Positions 9,123-16,756 of a DNA stretch of 64,000 nucleotides are shown one piece after another. Position numbers and translations under genes: made by a program. The stretch covers positions 35,534 to 99,533 of the forward strand of contig CAZXWN010000002.1 of assembly GCA_964644695.1 (NCBI GenBank), read 5' to 3'. Each line of letters begins with the position of its first letter. Position 1 is the stretch's first letter. Source of the DNA: CAZXWN01 sp964644695 [NCBI: uncultured bacterium]. Its GTDB lineage: Bacteria > UBP4 > UBA4092. The notes beneath the pieces are model-generated. The model was not told the DNA's origin. It saw only the letters and a program-made list of their open reading frames with translations, and did no database searches.

Positions 9123-9671
9123 TTATGGACCATAGCGGAAGATATCTCCGTTAGAGATGGTTCCGTTAGTTGGATCATAGATTTCAAAGCCAGTCCATGG
9201 AGCAAAAGCTGGTTCATAATCACGGTCCGGACCAGAAGACATAACTAACCACATGCTTCCATCACCGGCAGCGCGACTGTATAAGTCAGGTACTGTGGTG
9301 AAACGTGTGTAAGAACCGCTGGTTTTGACTGCGGCAAAGTAATCTGGGCCCCAGTAGGGATAATACTGTTGATCACCAGTATCCCCAGAGAAAATGTCTT
9401 TAGGGACAGCTGATAAATAGCTTACAGGAGTGGTCAAAGGTATAAATCTTTGTAAACGGGAGACACCAGCAACATTCTGAGTGGGAAGATACCAATTGTT
9501 ATCGACATAATAACTTTCCATACCTGTTGCAAAAGTCCTCATTTCACTGGTACACCGGGAAACTTTGGAACGGACTTGAGCCGCTAAGAAGTTAGGAATA
9601 GCAATGGCAGCTAAGATAGCAATGATTGCCACAACAATCAATAATTCGATAAGGGTAAATCCTTTTTTCAT
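9123..9671 (-). CDS. Type II secretion/type IV pseudopilin (GspG-like), copy 2
   Basis: 182 residues, closely related to the copy at 8429-8980. It has the same leader and helix (MKKG then FTLIELLIVVAIIAILAA) and shares segments such as RTFATxMESYYVDNN, VAGVSRLQRFIPLTTPVSYLS and the final FRYGP. The globular middle region (about 115-165) differs most. At DNA level the helix-coding part is nearly identical to copy 1 for about 50 bp. A GGTGG-containing ribosome site precedes the ATG. It has its own downstream terminator, so the three copies are probably separately dosed rather than one simple operon. Confidence 0.9.
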   Translation of the reverse strand: MKKGFTLIELLIVVAIIAILAAIAIPNFLAAQVRSKVSRCTSEMRTFATGMESYYVDNNWYLPTQNVAGVSRLQRFIPLTTPVSYLSAVPKDIFSGDTGDQQYYPYWGPDYFAAVKTSGSYTRFTTVPDLYSRAAGDGSMWLVMSSGPDRDYEPAFAPWTGFEIYDPTNGTISNGDIFRYGP

Positions 9672-9752
9672 AATAAAATTTCACCACCTTTCAGATTCTT
9701 TAGATAGTTTTGTACTGATTTCATTTTTGCAGGGATTGTTTTTTATAAAGGT

Positions 9753-9783
9753 GTGAGCAGGTTTAAAATACAAACCTGCTCAC
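9753..9783 (-). terminator. Hairpin after third pseudopilin gene
   Basis: A 12-bp perfect stem (9753-9764 with 9772-9783) and a 7-nt loop lie 12 bp after the stop of the pseudopilin gene ending at 9795. The T run on the minus strand is poor, so it may terminate only partly or protect the 3' end of the message. Confidence 0.55.
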
Positions 9784-9794
9784 TCAATTAATTG

Positions 9795-10364
9795 CTATGG
9801 TCCGGAACGGAGAATATCACCATTAGATATGGTGCCATTGGTCGGATCATATATTTCAAATTGATAGGGGGAAACTGCAGGCTCATAATCGCCATCAGGG
9901 CCCATGGTCAACATAATCCACATCGTATTACGACCGCCCACGATTTTGTCCTTCAAAGAAGGCACTAAATCAAACCGGGCATTAGGAGATGAACCCGAAC
10001 CATCTGGATTCAATCCTGCTAATTGGAAAACATAAGGTGGATCCCAATACGGATAAATTCTCTGTTCCCAACTAGTGTCTCTGCTGAAAAGATCCAAAGG
10101 CAGAGAGGATAAATACGCTATCGGAGTCGTAATCTGAATCAGCCGCTGTGCACGAGTGTAAATACCGCTATTAGTCCAAGGATATACATTATTATCTACC
10201 ATATAAGATTCCAACCCATTAGCGACGGACCTCATATCGCTGGAGGCTCTTGATACTTTTGCACGAACTTGTGCGTTTAAAAAATTAGGAATAGCGATGG
10301 CTGCCAAGATTGCGATGATAGCAACTACGATCAATAATTCAATCAAGGTAAAACCTTTTTTCAT
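9795..10364 (-). CDS. Type II secretion/type IV pseudopilin (GspG-like), copy 3
   Basis: 189 residues, the most divergent and most upstream of the three tandem pseudopilins. The prepilin N-terminus (MKKG, FTLIELLIVVAIIAILAAIA) is conserved. The helix continues NFLNAQVRAKVSRASSDMRS and the C-terminus is TNGTISNGDILRSGP. It has a slightly longer middle region with a PDGSGSSPN insertion. A strong AAAGGGAGGTG ribosome site lies about 9 nt before the ATG, suggesting high expression. It follows a 236-bp AT-rich noncoding stretch that holds a candidate promoter. Confidence 0.9.
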   Translation of the reverse strand: MKKGFTLIELLIVVAIIAILAAIAIPNFLNAQVRAKVSRASSDMRSVANGLESYMVDNNVYPWTNSGIYTRAQRLIQITTPIAYLSSLPLDLFSRDTSWEQRIYPYWDPPYVFQLAGLNPDGSGSSPNARFDLVPSLKDKIVGGRNTMWIMLTMGPDGDYEPAVSPYQFEIYDPTNGTISNGDILRSGP

Positions 10365-10600
10365 ATAAAAACACCTCCCTTTTTTATAAAATCTATATCA
10401 TTTTATATTTTACTACTACTTATTTTTATTTTAAAGGTTTTTTCATAATAATCAAGTACTAAAATATGGATTGAATATAAAATATAGCGCTAATAACCAC
10501 AAATATTTGGTATTAGGGATGAATAGGCGAACCAGGTTTGTATGGAATTTGAAATAGAATTGTAAAAATAATATTGTGGAGATGAATATAAAACGACCTG
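10365..10600. other. AT-rich intergenic region upstream of the pseudopilin array
   Basis: 236 bp without a plausible gene. Besides the candidate promoter for the pseudopilins, it holds a short palindrome (CAAATATTTG) near 10499-10508. I see no repeat copy and no clear terminator for the membrane-protein gene that ends at 10601. Confidence 0.6.
10428..10455 (-). promoter_or_regulatory. Candidate promoter for the pseudopilin array
   Basis: On the minus strand TTGATT (10455-10450) and TAAAAT (10433-10428) are separated by 16 nt. This would give a leader of roughly 55 nt before the ATG at 10364. The surrounding DNA is AT-rich, so chance matches are likely. Confidence 0.35.
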
Positions 10601-12145
10601 TCAGGGTCTGTTTTCTATTGCTTTAAGTACGGATGTATTACGGGGATGATTACGAAGGTAGATGGCATAGGTTTCGTCTTGATAAGCCATTACCCATGAA
10701 GTAGAAGCGCTGAGAGTGAAGAATAAATTATCAGTGTCTGGGTTTTTATAGTCAAATAAAATCAAATTAATATCCCATTTATCCAAGGTCTGATTCATTT
10801 CAGGTTTCGCCAGGAGGATAGTATAGAAGTCGGGGAGAAAATCGGACCCAAAGAGATCAAATCTGTTATCTGTGAATATTTTATGTCGAGGGAATACCCT
10901 GAACATGATATATCCGGAGGAATTGATCTCATTAAAGAGCCGCCCGGTAAATGGATGAGACATCAGGAAATCACACGCTTTGACTGGATAACTGGACTCC
11001 CGGTATCCCGGACCCGTCATAAATTCTCTATTCAATTCCAGTTGATGATTCAAAATCAAAATATGGAAAGCGAGTCCAACAATACTGATCATGGCAATTC
11101 TGGGTATCCAGAGTTGAATGGATGTTTTTCCCTTATTTGTCAGATATTGAACACCCAGGACAATGTGCCGGCTGACTATGGGTGCTGCAATAATTGAATA
11201 TAAAGGCAGATGCCGGACATGAGACAGGGATTGCTGACCAAAAAATAACAATAGAAACACATCGGCCAGATAGATTTTTTTAAACGAGGGAATGACCGCT
11301 AACCCGGTCAAAATCAGAAGTGCCAGATAATAATGTGTAAAGTGGAAGTCTGGCGGCTGAAGTTCACCAATCAGACTGACGAGATTTTTATCCGTCATGA
11401 CTTTAGAAGTGAGTTCAAAGACATGCCACCCCCATGGATTGATTAATGAGGCCAGAGCAACTGACCCGGTAATAATCCCCAAATGAAGAACTATTTTCAA
11501 TCCATCTGGTTCTGGAGTTTTCTTTATAAAAGACTTCCATACCCATCGGATACCATTGCCAGCCAGAAAAAAGCCTGGCAGCATGATGCCCAGAATGGAA
11601 CCCCCATGCAGATTTACCCAAACGACCATTAACAGAGGGAATAAGAGGAAATCTCGGAGCTTGGCTCCTTTTTCCTGAATGTCATATAGATAATAGAGAT
11701 AAACCGGGACGAACAAGTAGGTGAATATAAAGGGGCGAGGGTACAATGTGTGCCGGGATGCCAACGCCGCCAGTAAAGTGACTGCCAGTGAAATCCATGA
11801 ATTACCCGATACCTTCCGAGCAACGAGATAAACTAATCCGAATGCCGCCAGGATGATGACTGACTTAAAAACGACAAATCCCTTAAATCCGGTGGTGTGA
11901 TAAACATGAAAAAAAACAATCTGTGATAACCATTCATGGTTGACCCAGGGGTATTTTTCGGCTGTGAAGGTGAAAATATCCGTCTGGGGGAGCTTATACC
12001 CGTGTTGAACAATATATTCACCTGTTTTAATATGCCAAAATTCATCGGTACTGGAACGGATGGCATATAAAGATATGGATAATATACAAAAAGCAGTTAT
12101 CAGAACTGCCAGTGTGAAAATAAATTTTTCTATTTTTTGCGTCAT
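10601..12145 (-). CDS. Multipass membrane protein, GT-C glycosyltransferase-like
   Basis: 514 residues with about ten hydrophobic membrane segments spread over residues 8-370, then a soluble C-terminal part (about 385-514). Near the N-terminus, between the first two membrane segments, it has SSTDEFWHIKTGEYIVQHG and PWVNHEWLSQ. This acidic/aromatic first loop resembles GT-C fold transferases and related uncharacterised membrane proteins, which use a lipid-phosphate sugar donor. That role is inference; no exact family was recognised. The start lacks a clear Shine-Dalgarno site, and TATTAA lies about 10 nt upstream. It is transcribed away from the adjacent polysaccharide cluster, from which a 128-bp divergent region separates it. 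Confidence 0.55.
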   Translation of the reverse strand: MTQKIEKFIFTLAVLITAFCILSISLYAIRSSTDEFWHIKTGEYIVQHGYKLPQTDIFTFTAEKYPWVNHEWLSQIVFFHVYHTTGFKGFVVFKSVIILAAFGLVYLVARKVSGNSWISLAVTLLAALASRHTLYPRPFIFTYLFVPVYLYYLYDIQEKGAKLRDFLLFPLLMVVWVNLHGGSILGIMLPGFFLAGNGIRWVWKSFIKKTPEPDGLKIVLHLGIITGSVALASLINPWGWHVFELTSKVMTDKNLVSLIGELQPPDFHFTHYYLALLILTGLAVIPSFKKIYLADVFLLLFFGQQSLSHVRHLPLYSIIAAPIVSRHIVLGVQYLTNKGKTSIQLWIPRIAMISIVGLAFHILILNHQLELNREFMTGPGYRESSYPVKACDFLMSHPFTGRLFNEINSSGYIMFRVFPRHKIFTDNRFDLFGSDFLPDFYTILLAKPEMNQTLDKWDINLILFDYKNPDTDNLFFTLSASTSWVMAYQDETYAIYLRNHPRNTSVLKAIENRP

Positions 12146-12273
12146 TGGGCTAGATTTAATAGTAAATCAACATTAATTGGTCTGGACTTTGTTTATAATG
12201 TTCAGCAACACTTAAATTATATGAAAGATATCTTAAACCTGATACATATAAATGACGGGTTTAATTATAAACC

Positions 12274-13704
12274 ATGAAAATAGAACGAGTCTTATTAATT
12301 ACGCCGCCTTCCGGACTATATCGACGGGATGACCGGTGCCAGAGTAAAGTGGAAGACCAGACTGTGGCCGTCATTTTCCCACCGATTGAACTGGGCTACC
12401 TGGCCGCTGTTGTAGAACGGCAGGGTATTGAATGCCGACTCCGGGATTATCCGGCGGAAAAGAAAACCTGGGACGACTTTAAAGAGGACTTAAAGACTTT
12501 CCAACCTCAGGTACTGGTTTTGAATACCACAACACCGACTCTCAAAAAAGATATCCTGGCTGCGGAGTTAACCCGTGAATTGTTCCCCCATACTGTTGTC
12601 ATTGGCCGGGGGGAATATTTCTCAGTCTTCCCGGATAAGGCTCTTCAAGAATTCCCTTCTTTGGATATTTTGCTTCGGGGTGAACCTGAGTTGCCTCTGG
12701 AAGATGTCATCAAATCTCTCCAACAGGATTTGCCTTTGGATGGCATCCAGGGGATTGCCTTCCGAAAAGAGGGAGTGCCTGTTGTTACTCCCGAACGCCC
12801 TTTATTACAGAACTTGGATTATCTGCCTTTTCCATCAAGGCACCTGATGAATAATTCTCTATATCGAAGTCCGGAGAATAATGAACCCATCACTGTCGTT
12901 CATACCCAGAGAGGTTGTCCTGCCCGCTGTATTTTCTGTTCGGTGGTAATTACCTCTGGACAAAAGGTACGGAAACGAACTCCGGCAAAAATTGTAGAGG
13001 AGCTCCGGGAATGTGTAGAAAAATATCATATCCGGAATTTCCTGTTTCATGCCGACACATTCACATGGGACAAGGCCTGGGTGATTGAATTATGTCGTTT
13101 GATTATTGATAGTGGCTTAAATATTCATTGGGGATGTAATTCCAGAGTGGATAGTATTGATGATGAACGGCTGGATTGGCTCAAGAAGGCCGGATGTTGG
13201 GTGATAGCCTTTGGTATTGAATCGGGAGATGAGGAAATCCTGAAGAAAATGCGAAAAGGAACGACCCTGGAACAGGCCCGAAATGCTATCCAAACTGTGA
13301 AACGGCATGGAATCAAAACTCACGCCTTCATGGTGATTGGGCTTCCGTGGGAAACGCGGGAGACTTTCCACAAAACTATGAAATTCCTCCGTGAAATTGA
13401 TCCGGACTTTTTCGATTTCAATATTGCTTACCCTCTCCCCGGTACCGAGTTAATGAAGATTGCTACGGAAGATAATTTATTGATTCAGGGAGACCCATCT
13501 CAGGGTAGTTATGCGGATGCGGTGCTTCGGACTTTTGAGTTAACGCCGGATGAATTGATGATGATGCGGCGGAAAGCTCTCTGGCAGTTGTATCTCCGTC
13601 CCAAATATATCATCAGGACTTTATTAACAGCGGGCTCACCTAAAAATGTCTGGCAGTATATGAAGGCGGCCGGAAAACGAGCCAAAAATCTTTTATCTTC
13701 ATAA
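12274..13704 (+). CDS. B12-binding-domain radical SAM protein
   Basis: 476 residues. The N-terminal part (about 1-150) resembles a cobalamin-binding Rossmann domain (LLITPPSGLY, PPIELGYLAAVVERQG). A radical SAM domain follows with CPARCIFC (Cys215, Cys219, Cys222) binding the 4Fe-4S cluster, and FGIESGDEEILKKMRKGT around 275. The C-terminal 60 residues are basic. Family members perform methylations, ring contractions and other radical reactions on lipids, hopanoids, antibiotics or sugars; the substrate here is unknown. The ATG is preceded by an AT-rich TTAATTATAAACC stretch and no good Shine-Dalgarno, so the message may be leaderless. It opens the plus-strand polysaccharide cluster and precedes a GT2 gene. 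Confidence 0.82.
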   Translation: MKIERVLLITPPSGLYRRDDRCQSKVEDQTVAVIFPPIELGYLAAVVERQGIECRLRDYPAEKKTWDDFKEDLKTFQPQVLVLNTTTPTLKKDILAAELTRELFPHTVVIGRGEYFSVFPDKALQEFPSLDILLRGEPELPLEDVIKSLQQDLPLDGIQGIAFRKEGVPVVTPERPLLQNLDYLPFPSRHLMNNSLYRSPENNEPITVVHTQRGCPARCIFCSVVITSGQKVRKRTPAKIVEELRECVEKYHIRNFLFHADTFTWDKAWVIELCRLIIDSGLNIHWGCNSRVDSIDDERLDWLKKAGCWVIAFGIESGDEEILKKMRKGTTLEQARNAIQTVKRHGIKTHAFMVIGLPWETRETFHKTMKFLREIDPDFFDFNIAYPLPGTELMKIATEDNLLIQGDPSQGSYADAVLRTFELTPDELMMMRRKALWQLYLRPKYIIRTLLTAGSPKNVWQYMKAAGKRAKNLLSS

Positions 13705-13735
13705 CAATCAGTATCCAAAACAGGGTTGATTGCCC

Positions 13736-13741
13736 TATAAT
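13736..13741 (+). promoter_or_regulatory. TATAAT box immediately upstream of GT2 start
   Basis: A perfect TATAAT ends 9 nt before the ATG at 13751, placing a transcription start almost at the codon. No Shine-Dalgarno is visible for this ATG or for the in-frame TTG at 13730. No TTGACA-like -35 was found. Confidence 0.4.
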
Positions 13742-13750
13742 TCCAATACT

Positions 13751-14494
13751 ATGACAACACCACGGGTCTACATCTGTCTTCCGGCTTACAACGAAGAGGA
13801 AAGTCTGGCATCCCTGTTAAATCGTTATATCGAGCTGGTGAAACAAGGTTCGTATGACTATCGCCTGATTTTGGTAAATGATGGGAGCCAGGATAATACT
13901 CGTGAGATTGCAGAAACCTACCAGTCTTTACTTCCTCTGGAAATCCTGAATCACCCCACCAATAAAGGCTTGGGCGAGGCCATTCGGACCGGATTCCGTC
14001 ATGTCGTACAGTTGGCTCAGGAGGATGATGTTATCGTTTATATGGATTCGGATGATACTCACGACCCTGTTTATATTCCCGATATGGTTAAGAAAATCAC
14101 AGAAGGAAATGACCTGGTGATTGCTTCCCGATATCGGAAGGGGAGCAGGGTGGAAGGTCTGCCCTGGAACCGGATGGTGTTATCCACGGTGGCCGGCTGG
14201 GTCTTCAAACTTTTTCTGCCCGTCAAAGGTGTCCGGGATTATACCTGTGGTTACCGTGCCTATCGGGTGGGATTGATTCGAAAAGCGATTGAAGAATACG
14301 ACCACCAATTTATAACTGCCAAAGGATTTGCCTGTACGGATGAAATCCTCATCAAGCTGGCTCCTTTGACCCAGAAAATCACAGAAATCCCTTTTATTCT
14401 GCATTATGGCCGGAAAAAAGGCGCCTCCAAAATCAATTTCCGCAAAACGATTCCAGCAACCCTCCGTCTTCTTCTTATTAGACATCGTAAATAA
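13751..14494 (+). CDS. Family 2 glycosyltransferase (dolichol-phosphate-mannose-synthase-like)
   Basis: 247 residues from the ATG at 13751. An in-frame TTG at 13730 would add seven residues, but the family usually starts directly with a strand like RVYICLPAYNEE. GT-A motifs are PAYNEEESL (9-17), LVNDGSQDNT (43-52) and YMDSDDTH (98-105, the metal-binding DxD-type site). RKKGASKINFRKT near the end matches polyprenyl-phosphate sugar synthases. There are no clear C-terminal membrane helices. It probably transfers a sugar from a nucleotide donor to a polyprenyl phosphate or glycan acceptor at the cytoplasmic face. It follows the radical SAM gene by 46 bp and is followed by one of the four dispersed palindromes. 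Confidence 0.85.
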   Translation: MTTPRVYICLPAYNEEESLASLLNRYIELVKQGSYDYRLILVNDGSQDNTREIAETYQSLLPLEILNHPTNKGLGEAIRTGFRHVVQLAQEDDVIVYMDSDDTHDPVYIPDMVKKITEGNDLVIASRYRKGSRVEGLPWNRMVLSTVAGWVFKLFLPVKGVRDYTCGYRAYRVGLIRKAIEEYDHQFITAKGFACTDEILIKLAPLTQKITEIPFILHYGRKKGASKINFRKTIPATLRLLLIRHRK

Positions 14495-14557
14495 TTGAAC
14501 CTCAGATTATTAGCATTCCATCGCCCTCTTTTTACTCTTGAACTGTATTCGAATCTT

Positions 14558-14586
14558 CCACGGAGCTGCTCGGAGCAGCTCCGTGG
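14558..14586 (+). repeat. Dispersed intergenic palindrome, copy 1 (perfect)
   Basis: A perfect 13-bp stem (CCACGGAGCTGCT with AGCAGCTCCGTGG) and a 3-nt CGG loop. It is followed by TTCGTTATCGGTGCG, the counterpart of the second small hairpin in copies 2 and 3. The flank TATTCGAATCT on the left also recurs in altered form. Three further copies lie at 28874, 43331 and 60665, all intergenic and in the same orientation. There is no T run, so it is not a standard terminator. Confidence 0.85.
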
Positions 14587-14727
14587 ACGGTTCGTTATCG
14601 GTGCGAATAATGCAGGAAAATAAACAAAGACGAATCAGTGATGTTCAGAGTATAATTTCTAAATTATTCAGTGTCGTATTTTAATTTTTGTAGATTCAAA
14701 TTTAGGGTTAATCAGGAGTAAAAGGGA

Positions 14728-15630
14728 ATGACTCCAGCACAAAAACGAAAGAACAGGGAAGCTCTGACCGGGTACCTGTTCATCTTGCCAAATGTAATAG
14801 GGTTTGCCCTGTTCACATTCTTACCTGTATTTGCCTCCATGCTGCTCAGTTTCACTCCATGGACTGGAAGTTGGGAGGATGGGTCCTTCCGATGGGTGGG
14901 GTTGCAAAATTACATCCAATTGATTCAGGACCCGTTATTCTGGAAGTTTATATGGAATACCATGGTGCTTATGTTAAGTCTTCCCTTGAGTATGGCGGGG
15001 TCATTGATTCTGGCTCTGGCCTTGAATCAGAAAATCAAAGGGCTGACTATCTTCCGTACCCTGTTTTTTATTCCCTCCATTGCCTCCGGTATTGGTTTAT
15101 TCCTGCTTTGGAAATGGATTTATAATCCAGACTTTGGACTCATTAATGATATGTTACGCCGATTTGCTCATATCAATGGCCCCAATTGGTTGACAGATAT
15201 GAATTGGGTAAAACCTGCTCTGATTCTCTGCATTACCTGGATAGGTATTGGCGGTACCAATATGATTCTTTATCTGGCCGGATTACAGAATGTCCCCCGG
15301 GACTTCTATGAAGCGGCGGAGATTGATGGGGCCAGCGGCTGGCAACGGTTCTGGCATATTACCTGGCCGATGCTCACACCGACCACCTTTTTTATCTTTA
15401 CCATGGGTTTGATTGCCGGATTCCAGGGGTATTTCGATTTGGTCTATGTTATGACTCTTGGGGGACCTGCCGGTTCTTCCACACCGATTGCTTATTATAT
15501 CTGGCAGACAGCTTTCCAGAACTTTAAACTTGGATTTGCTTCCGCTCAGGCATGGGTTTTATTTATCATCATCTTCTTTATTACCCTGGCGAATTGGAAA
15601 TACAGTGGCCAGCGGGTAAACTATTTTTAG
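14728..15630 (+). CDS. Sugar ABC transporter permease, MalF/UgpA type
   Basis: 300 residues with six predicted membrane helices. The EAA loop (YEAAEIDGASGWQRFWHITWP, about 194-214) contacts the ATPase subunit. The N-terminal form (TGYLFILPNVIGFALFTFLP) is typical of carbohydrate uptake transporter-1 permeases. It partners the MalG-type permease 19 bp downstream. No solute-binding protein or ATPase gene lies nearby, so these must be encoded elsewhere, a common arrangement when a shared MsiK-like ATPase is used. The substrate is unknown. GGAG and AAAAGGGA stand before the ATG. The upstream region (14495-14727) carries palindrome copy 1 and a TATAAT at 14651 without a clear -35. Confidence 0.92.
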   Translation: MTPAQKRKNREALTGYLFILPNVIGFALFTFLPVFASMLLSFTPWTGSWEDGSFRWVGLQNYIQLIQDPLFWKFIWNTMVLMLSLPLSMAGSLILALALNQKIKGLTIFRTLFFIPSIASGIGLFLLWKWIYNPDFGLINDMLRRFAHINGPNWLTDMNWVKPALILCITWIGIGGTNMILYLAGLQNVPRDFYEAAEIDGASGWQRFWHITWPMLTPTTFFIFTMGLIAGFQGYFDLVYVMTLGGPAGSSTPIAYYIWQTAFQNFKLGFASAQAWVLFIIIFFITLANWKYSGQRVNYF

Positions 15631-15649
15631 GGATTGGAGACTATACATT

Positions 15650-16561
15650 ATGAAATATAAAACCCAGTCCTTCATCAAATTTTCTTTCCTTTATCTGATA
15701 CTGGCTTTAGGCGCTTTTGTGATGTTGATTCCATTTTTCTGGATGGTAGCCACCTCTCTCAAGGAGCCGGGTGCCGTCTTTATGATGGGCGGTGCTTTCT
15801 GGAAACAATTTGTTCCTGATCCTGTTGTGTGGGGAAATTTCAAAGAAGCCTGGAATGCCATTCCTTTTGGCCGTTACTATGTTAATAACACTTTCGTCAC
15901 TCTTTCTGTTACCGCAGGGCAGGTGGTTACCTGTTCTCTGGCAGCGTTTGCTTTTGCCCGGTTAACCTTCCCCGGGAGGGACAAAATCTTCTTTGGTTAC
16001 CTGGCGACGATGATGATTCCTTTTGCGGTTACCATGATTCCCAATTTTATTATTATGAGCCAGTTGACTAAATTGTCTGACCAATGGTTCCCTGGTGGGA
16101 TCTATATCATGGGGCATTATGTCGGGAAATTATTCGGATTGGATTCTTATTTTGCCTTGATTGTTCCCGGGATGTTTTCTGCCTATGGGACCTTCATGTT
16201 GCGGCAGTATTTTCTGGGGCTTCCCACTGAACTTGAAGAAGCCGCTCGTATAGACGGATGCTCATGGTTCAGGATTTACTGGAACATCGCCCTTCCATTA
16301 TCTGGTGCCGCACTGGCAACCTTGACCGTATTAACTTTTATGGGTGTTTGGAAAGACTTCATGTGGCCGCTGACTATTGTTAATCATGACGATATGAAAA
16401 CATTGTCTGTCGGTTTGGCTTCCTTCCAGGGTTTATATACAACGCAATGGACTCTATTAATGGCCGGTTCCTTGATTATGTTGATTCCCATCATCATTGT
16501 GTTTATTTTCAGCCAGCGGTATGTTGTTGAAGGGATTAAACTCCAGGGTATCAAAGGATAA
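15650..16561 (+). CDS. Sugar ABC transporter permease, MalG/UgpE type
   Basis: 303 residues with six membrane helices. The EAA loop is EEAARIDGCSWFRIYWNIALP (about 196-216, conserved Gly203). The sequence from IPFFWMVATSLKEPG onward is standard for MalG-type permeases. It contains an insertion around residues 140-165 (SDQWFPGGIYIMGHYVGKLFGLD) between helices, somewhat longer than in minimal homologues. It forms the channel with the preceding MalF-type subunit and is followed by a hairpin terminator, so the two genes form their own transcription unit inside the polysaccharide cluster. Confidence 0.92.
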   Translation: MKYKTQSFIKFSFLYLILALGAFVMLIPFFWMVATSLKEPGAVFMMGGAFWKQFVPDPVVWGNFKEAWNAIPFGRYYVNNTFVTLSVTAGQVVTCSLAAFAFARLTFPGRDKIFFGYLATMMIPFAVTMIPNFIIMSQLTKLSDQWFPGGIYIMGHYVGKLFGLDSYFALIVPGMFSAYGTFMLRQYFLGLPTELEEAARIDGCSWFRIYWNIALPLSGAALATLTVLTFMGVWKDFMWPLTIVNHDDMKTLSVGLASFQGLYTTQWTLLMAGSLIMLIPIIIVFIFSQRYVVEGIKLQGIKG

Positions 16562-16629
16562 TCAAGGTTTCAGGCACTGAGATTCTCATCAAATGATGTA
16601 AAATGGATGAAAGAAACTTGGTTTTCAGA

Positions 16630-16658
16630 GAAGGTTCAGGTGAACAGCCTGAACCTTC
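16630..16658 (+). terminator. Hairpin terminator after the ABC permease pair
   Basis: An 11-bp perfect stem (GAAGGTTCAGG with CCTGAACCTTC) and a 7-nt loop, followed by CTTTATT, lie 69 bp after the stop of the MalG-type gene. The T run is short but the position fits an intrinsic terminator. Confidence 0.65.
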
Positions 16659-16756
16659 CTTTATTCTGATGAGCGGTTGTATGTTTTACCCTGTCAGAAA
16701 TTTAAGGTATATTAAATCAGTTTGATACTGGATATGGTCGAGGACATGATTACAAC

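Noticed and set aside
13730-13750. A TTG start for the GT2 gene at 13730
   Set aside because: It has no convincing Shine-Dalgarno and adds residues not expected in the family; it would also lie upstream of the likely transcription start.
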